From the NCBI GenBank assembly GCA_021808425.1, contig JAKBBS010000061.1, forward strand, positions 1-16,701: a stretch of DNA of 16,701 bases, in the 5' to 3' direction. Below are positions 12,610 through 16,701 of the stretch, in pieces. The notes beneath the pieces are model-generated. The model searched no databases. It was not told where the DNA came from and was given only the letters and a program-made list of their open reading frames with translations. The stretch is from Actinomycetes bacterium. Its GTDB lineage: Bacteria > Actinomycetota > Acidimicrobiia > Acidimicrobiales > Palsa-688. Numbering within the stretch: the first letter of the stretch is position 1; every line of letters starts with the position of its first letter. Both the position numbers and the translations under genes were made by a program.

Positions 12610-13393
12610 CAGGCCAACATCATGGCAGCTGAGCCGCGCCGGCCTCCGCCACCGGGGAACGACCAGCACCTACCCTTGGCTCCTGACCCACGCGCCCGAC
12701 CGCGACCTTCATCTCGCGACCGCCGAACCCGGGGTCGCCTCCCGACCCGCCGCCGCAGGCGGGTGGGGTCGTGCGGTCCGCCCTCCGGGGCCATCCGGGC
12801 TCATCGACCTTCGCGAAGGCCCGACCACCGGGCCCGAGGGCTTCGGCCCCGCCGAGCCGCCTCCGCACGTCGAGGACCGCGCCTTCCTGCCTGTGGCGCC
12901 GCCGCCGGCGCCGCCCCCACCTCGGACGTCCAAGGAGGCGCCCGACCGCCGCTCCGGCACCTCGGTCCGCAGCCCGGCCGGGTGGTCGCCGGCTAGTCGG
13001 CGGATGCTGATCGAACTGGTGGTGGCCCTGGTGGTGATCCTCGTCGTGGCCGCCACCGTGGGCCGGCCCTCCGCCCCGCCGAGCCGATCCGAGGCGGCCT
13101 GGGTGGCCGGCGCCCGGCCCGACCTCGACCGGCTGGCCGTCGATCTCTCACCGCCCCGATCCGGGCCTTCGGGGACCCCGCGCCCCGACCCCGCCTTCCT
13201 CGGTCGCCTCAGCTCCGACGTCGAGCACCTGAGGGCGCTCGGCCGCCCTCCGGCCCCTGGCCCGGCTCTCGCCTGGGACCAGATGATGCAGGACCTGTCC
13301 TCCTTCCTTTCGGTCGCGCCCAAGTCCGCCGCTCCCCCCTGGAGCGCCCTTGGCGGAGCCGGCCTGGAGCTGACCGTTCTCCTCGGCGCCTGA
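12590..13393 (+). CDS. proline-rich single-pass membrane protein
   Basis: A host protein divergent from nucS, up to 267 residues. A Pro/Gly/Arg-rich cytoplasmic part ([16 protein letters not shown] around residues 103-118) precedes one membrane helix ([17 protein letters not shown], about residues 142-158) and an outer domain with helices ([48 protein letters not shown]). The family is not recognised. The start is uncertain: GTG 12590 would overlap the start of nucS by 20 bp, and the first ~50 residues look non-protein-like. The true start may be later, for example the GTG coding for the Val of LPVAPPPAP (near 12893). The downstream part from the membrane helix is the best supported. Confidence 0.55.
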   Translation: MATTSRIRPTSWQLSRAGLRHRGTTSTYPWLLTHAPDRDLHLATAEPGVASRPAAAGGWGRAVRPPGPSGLIDLREGPTTGPEGFGPAEPPPHVEDRAFLPVAPPPAPPPPRTSKEAPDRRSGTSVRSPAGWSPASRRMLIELVVALVVILVVAATVGRPSAPPSRSEAAWVAGARPDLDRLAVDLSPPRSGPSGTPRPDPAFLGRLSSDVEHLRALGRPPAPGPALAWDQMMQDLSSFLSVAPKSAAPPWSALGGAGLELTVLLGA

Positions 13394-13453
13394 ACGACCT
13401 GCGGCCGCTCCCGGCTCCAGGGCTGACCGCTACCTCGGTGCCCGCTGACGGTC

Positions 13454-14395
13454 CTAGAACTCGATGACCAGGCGGCCACGCACCCCGCCGGCTTCGAGCC
13501 GCCGATGGGCCTCCGGGGCGTTCTCCATGCTGAACGTCCCCGCCACCCGCAACGTGATGAGGCCCTCTTCGACCTGCTGGCGGAGACGGTCGAGCTTGGC
13601 CTGCGCGCGGGCGTAATCCCGCACCCACACGGGCTGGAAGCGCACACCGCGGTCCGACTCGGCCTCGTACCCGCGTACCGTCACGATGGTGGCGCCGTCG
13701 CGTACCGCCGGGGCCAGCCGCTCCCCCAGGAGCGCCCCGTCAGCCGCTCCGTCCACCCCGTCGGGGAGGCGCTCGCGGACCCTGGCCGCGAAGTCGTCCC
13801 CCCGCCGCAGGATCACATCGGCTCCCAGCGCGGTCACCAGCGCCTCGTCGGCCTCGGAGGAGTCGGCGACGACGGTCAGGCCGTCGGCCTTGGCCAGTTG
13901 CACCACGTAACCACCGAAGGCGCCGGCCGCTCCCGTGACGGCGATGGTCTGCCCGGCGGCCAGGCCCAGCGTGTCGAGGGCGAGCCGGGCCGTCAGGCCG
14001 TTCATCGGCAAGGTCGACGCCTCCACGTCCGTGGCCCCCGCCGGCGCCCGGGCCACTGATTCGGCCGGCAGGACGAGCTGCTCGGAGTAGGCCCCCCTCG
14101 ACCCCTTGGGCACGACGATGGCCATCACGTGGTCCCCCACGGCCAGCCCATGGTCGACGCCTTCGCCGAGCTCCTCGACGACACCGGCGGCGTCCATCCC
14201 CGGGACGTACGGGGGTGGACCCGACGCCTGCTGGGCCTCCGCCCTGGCCCCGTTTCGGACGAACGTGTCAGTTGGACTTATAGCAGCGGCGTGGACCCGG
14301 ATCCGCACCTGGCCGGGCCCCACCACGGGATCGGGGAGGTCGACCACCTCGAGCGCTTCCGGTCCACCGAACTGGTTGACTCCTACTGCCTTCAT
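13454..14395 (-). CDS. MDR-family NADP-dependent quinone-type oxidoreductase
   Basis: A zinc-free medium-chain reductase of the quinone-oxidoreductase type, 313 residues, cytoplasmic. The N-terminal catalytic domain shows MKAVGVNQFGGPEALEVV, VHAAAISPTDTFVRNG and VPGMDAAGVVEELGEGV. The Rossmann domain starts near residue 150 with VTGAAGAFGGYVVQLAK (AxxGxxG nucleotide site), then VTALGADVILRR. The C-terminal end, MENAPEAHRRLEAGGVRGRLVIEF, is the family's usual close. It reduces a carbonyl or quinone with NAD(P)H; the substrate is unknown. MKAVGV at 14395 is the family start; a longer frame to 14494 adds only basic, non-homologous residues. It belongs to the host part and shows no link to the element. 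Confidence 0.9.
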   Translation of the reverse strand: MKAVGVNQFGGPEALEVVDLPDPVVGPGQVRIRVHAAAISPTDTFVRNGARAEAQQASGPPPYVPGMDAAGVVEELGEGVDHGLAVGDHVMAIVVPKGSRGAYSEQLVLPAESVARAPAGATDVEASTLPMNGLTARLALDTLGLAAGQTIAVTGAAGAFGGYVVQLAKADGLTVVADSSEADEALVTALGADVILRRGDDFAARVRERLPDGVDGAADGALLGERLAPAVRDGATIVTVRGYEAESDRGVRFQPVWVRDYARAQAKLDRLRQQVEEGLITLRVAGTFSMENAPEAHRRLEAGGVRGRLVIEF

Positions 14396-14649
14396 GGACC
14401 ATTGAAACGCGAACCGGACGCGCCGCATTCCGCGGCGGCGCTTTCGGCTCGACCGGGGTAGCCCCCGGCCGGGGTGGTGCCGGCCGATAGACATGGGACC
14501 TCGTCCTGACCCGCTCCCACCAGGGGCGCCGACAGCTGAGCCGGGAAATGACGGGCGATCGGGCCGGCGAACCGGTCGAGGGGTTAGCCGCTACGCCGCC
14601 CTTCGGGCCGGATCGGGTGGTCCACCGAGGCGGGACAGGACCATCGGCG
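14396..14649. other. gap between the oxidoreductase and the EAL remnant
   Basis: I see no supported gene here. The plus-strand frame that enters the EAL fragment is open from 14493 but reads as Pro/Gly/Arg-rich non-homologous sequence, without the EAL, DDFGTGYS or other upstream motifs that an intact domain would have. Confidence 0.4.
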
Positions 14650-14957
14650 TGGTGAAGATCGACAAGTCCTTGGTCCAGGAGCTGCGCCACGACACCTCGA
14701 GCGGAGACATCATGGTGCGCTCCATGATCACGCTCTGCCACGACCTGAATCTGGAGGTCCTCGCCAAAGGCATCGAGCACGAGCAGCAGCTGAACTGGAC
14801 TCTCGACATGGGCTGCGACGTCGGGCAGGGCTACCTGTTCGCCCGGCCCATCCCGCCTCACGGAGTGCCGCAGTACCTGACTCCCAGCCAGGAATGGGAG
14901 CGGGCCGAGGCGCTCCCCCCGGCCGAGGCGACCATCCACTCAGCGCGCACCGGCTGA
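14650..14957 (+). pseudogene. C-terminal remnant of an EAL phosphodiesterase domain
   Basis: From GTG 14650 the frame encodes the last third of an EAL domain, the enzyme that breaks down cyclic di-GMP: VKIDKSLVQEL, MITLCHDLNLEVLAKGIEHEQQL and MGCDVGQGYLFARPIPP. The parts with the EAL signature and most metal ligands are missing. Even the usual AEGVE is changed to AKGIE, losing a conserved glutamate. The open frame back to 14493 does not restore the domain. I read this as a degraded gene end; a small surviving protein is possible but could not be an active phosphodiesterase. Confidence 0.7.
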
Positions 14958-15051
14958 GGGGCGGCGCCGGAGGAGGACCCCGACTCGCGACAGATTGCCC
15001 ACACGGGCAGCGTCGAAGGAGTAGGAATTTCCAGAGGACCGGTGACAGAGG

Positions 15052-16617
15052 ATGGGTGCGGTGTCGAACATGGACTATCTGGACAATGAGTACATCAGCC
15101 AGGTGAAGAAGGCGGGCTCCCCGCCCCCGACGGTCCAGAACCTGGCTTCGAACCCGACCGTCCTGGACCTGTTCGATACCTACGTCGAGCACCAGGACAC
15201 GCCCAACCTGGCCATCTACGTCGAGGCGCTGCGGTCGCTCCAGGTGGAGAACAAGAGCGCCGACGCCGTGTGGAACGAAGTCAAGGACAAGTGGGTGGGG
15301 ACGGACACCAACCTCTACGAGCTCCTCGAGACCGGGTCGCTCGAGGAAGCCATGCTCGAGGAGGCGGCCTCGAAGCTCCAGAAGCCCTACCTCGAGTTCG
15401 TACAGCAGTACGAAGAGATCAAAAGCGGCGGCTTCGACGGTACCGAGGACCAGAGCGAGGACAGCACCGACGAGCTGTCCGAGCTGCTCGAGGACCTCGT
15501 CATCGAGCTGGACAAAAAGCCCGTAAACGAGATCAACTGGCTGGCCGAGATTCTCTCCGACGAGGTCAAACCCAGCCAGGACGAGCTCGAAACGGAGCTC
15601 ATGAAGCTCAAGAATGCCGACGTCGGAGACAAGAACGTCATCAACGAGCTTCGGCGCAGCTCCACAATCGACGTGAACGACCTCCACAAGGTGCTCGACG
15701 AGTTGCAGAGCGACGAGATCGAGGACGACCCCCTCAGCGCCATGATCAACGAGTTGGCCGAGGTCACCCAGGACAAACCCAAGGACCAGATCCTCCAGCT
15801 CATCGACCTCGACGAGTTGCGGGCCACCGAGAACGAGCTGGACCAGCTCTTCGACGCACTCGGTGAGCTGAAGACCACGGACAACAAGCGCCTTTCGATC
15901 AAGCGGGTTCGACGCAGTTCGTCGGTGAATGAGGAGGACCTGCAGAAGCTGCTCGAGGACCTAGGCACTCCCATCAACATCGACCCGGCTTGGAACGAGC
16001 GCATCGACAAACTTCTCGACGAGCTGGTCGACGAGGCTCCCGGCAATACCCTTACCAAGCCCATCCTGCAGAACATCCTGCCCAACGAAGCCGGGATGTC
16101 GAGCGACGAGTTCGACAAGTTCCTCGACGGGCTGGTGAAGATGAACGAGGACAAGTCGCCGGCCGTCCTCCGCCGGATGAGCTCGATGATCGACATCAGC
16201 GCCCTCGACCAACTCATCGCCGAGCTCCAGCAGCCGGTCACCGGCGAGAACCGACCTCCGGCCCACAAGGTCGACGACTGGAACCAGGACTTCGTCACCC
16301 AGCACAGCTACGACATCCTCAAGCTGAACGAGGGCGGCACCCCACTCGACGTCATGGTCTGCGGCGACTACGTCCTGATCGGCGGGCCCTGGGATGCCGA
16401 GTACACCAACGGGTTCCTCAAGGCCTACGGAGGCGACCGCGACTACCCGGCCGGTCAGGGCTTGGTGGAGACGGGCAAGGCGACGGTGGAGAAGAGCTCA
16501 GGGCTGTTCAACCCGGGGAAGGTCACGATCGAGGGCATCAGCGCCGGGCGCAACCGGACGGCCATCACCGAGGTGATCTCGGCCAAGTCCAAGAAGAAGA
16601 TCGTCTTCGTCGACTGA
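15052..16617 (+). CDS. acidic repeat protein with RRSS motifs and possible RGS-like domain
   Basis: A 521-residue, acidic, soluble-looking host protein without signal or membrane helix. Residues about 30-125 form a helical domain (PTVLDLFDTYVEHQDTPNLA, AIYVEALRSLQ, LQKPYLEFVQQYEEI) whose pattern recalls eukaryotic RGS domains; this is a tentative resemblance. Residues about 140-398 are three tandem repeats of 86-87 residues. Each has an LDxLLxxL helix and then the unit RR(M)SS...xxLxxLLxEL: RRSS at 201, RRSS at 287 and RRMSS at 374. The RRxS pattern resembles basophilic Ser/Thr-kinase sites. Residues about 420-521 look beta-rich (DVMVCGDYVLIGGPW, KVTIEGISAGRNRTAI, KKKIVFVD). Start: ATG 15052, GTG 15061 (AGAGG 9 bases before) or ATG 15070 are all possible. 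I know no family for the whole. Confidence 0.8.
   Translation: MGAVSNMDYLDNEYISQVKKAGSPPPTVQNLASNPTVLDLFDTYVEHQDTPNLAIYVEALRSLQVENKSADAVWNEVKDKWVGTDTNLYELLETGSLEEAMLEEAASKLQKPYLEFVQQYEEIKSGGFDGTEDQSEDSTDELSELLEDLVIELDKKPVNEINWLAEILSDEVKPSQDELETELMKLKNADVGDKNVINELRRSSTIDVNDLHKVLDELQSDEIEDDPLSAMINELAEVTQDKPKDQILQLIDLDELRATENELDQLFDALGELKTTDNKRLSIKRVRRSSSVNEEDLQKLLEDLGTPINIDPAWNERIDKLLDELVDEAPGNTLTKPILQNILPNEAGMSSDEFDKFLDGLVKMNEDKSPAVLRRMSSMIDISALDQLIAELQQPVTGENRPPAHKVDDWNQDFVTQHSYDILKLNEGGTPLDVMVCGDYVLIGGPWDAEYTNGFLKAYGGDRDYPAGQGLVETGKATVEKSSGLFNPGKVTIEGISAGRNRTAITEVISAKSKKKIVFVD
15469..16245 (+). repeat. three ~260-bp coding repeats
   Basis: The repeats correspond to residues about 140-225, 226-312 and 313-398 of the acidic protein. 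The RR(M)SS unit recurs every 86-87 codons. The copies have diverged strongly in DNA, so the duplication is old and kept by selection on the protein. Confidence 0.65.
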
Positions 16618-16701
16618 CCGCCGCCCAGCCCACCAACATTGCGCCCGTCGTCCCTTCAGCGGGACCGGGCCCACCGCTTGGGTCACGGGCATGGCCCGGG
16701 T

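Noticed and set aside
14728..15687. 319-codon minus-strand frame rich in Val and Leu
   Set aside because: It is antisense to the EAL remnant and the acidic repeat protein; its Leu/Val/Glu richness mirrors the Glu/Asp/Leu codons of the sense strand.

Overview
The window is high-GC DNA from an actinomycete-type bacterium. NucS in place of MutS/MutL, a WhiB protein, GTG and TTG starts and apparently leaderless promoters all fit Actinomycetota. I cannot fix the lineage; Acidimicrobiia is only a guess.

Main reading: an integrated element of about 12.0 kb (core AG at 497-498 to core AG at 12470-12471) sits inside the host mismatch-repair gene nucS. It splits host nucS (minus strand) into a C-terminal part at the left edge (1-498) and an N-terminal part of 47 codons (12472-12609). 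The element carries its own complete nucS (11768-12427, minus strand) just inside the right junction. The broken host reading frame runs into the element and stops in an ATGA overlap with the start of the element's nucS. The host promoter and ribosomes should therefore be handed on to the replacement gene. No tRNA is involved.

Element layout, left to right: attL; large serine integrase; intergenic region with a palindromic motif; a ribbon-helix-helix protein, a small basic protein and a winged-helix protein with repeats inside its gene that resemble a replication origin; a second, small serine recombinase next to a 26-bp inverted repeat; terminase small and large subunits, a WhiB-like regulator and two small unknown proteins in one run of ATGA/GTGA overlaps; an HK97-type major capsid protein; a divergently transcribed Xre repressor with its operators; a membrane-anchored Thr-rich protein; a small basic protein, a voltage-gated-type K+ channel and another small protein; the replacement nucS; attR. 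I see no portal, separate protease, tail or lysis gene. This suggests a phage satellite or capsid-forming island, similar in scale to the phiRv1-type elements of mycobacteria, rather than a complete prophage.

To the right of attR lies host DNA: a proline-rich membrane protein divergent from nucS, an MDR-family quinone-type oxidoreductase (minus), a truncated EAL-domain remnant, and a 521-residue acidic protein with three tandem repeats of about 86 residues, each carrying an RR(M)SS motif, behind a possible RGS-like helical domain. No stretch over 300 bp lacks a proposed gene. The longer gaps are 1989-2200, 3654-3846, 7533-7674, 9352-9471, 10397-10550 and 14396-14649.
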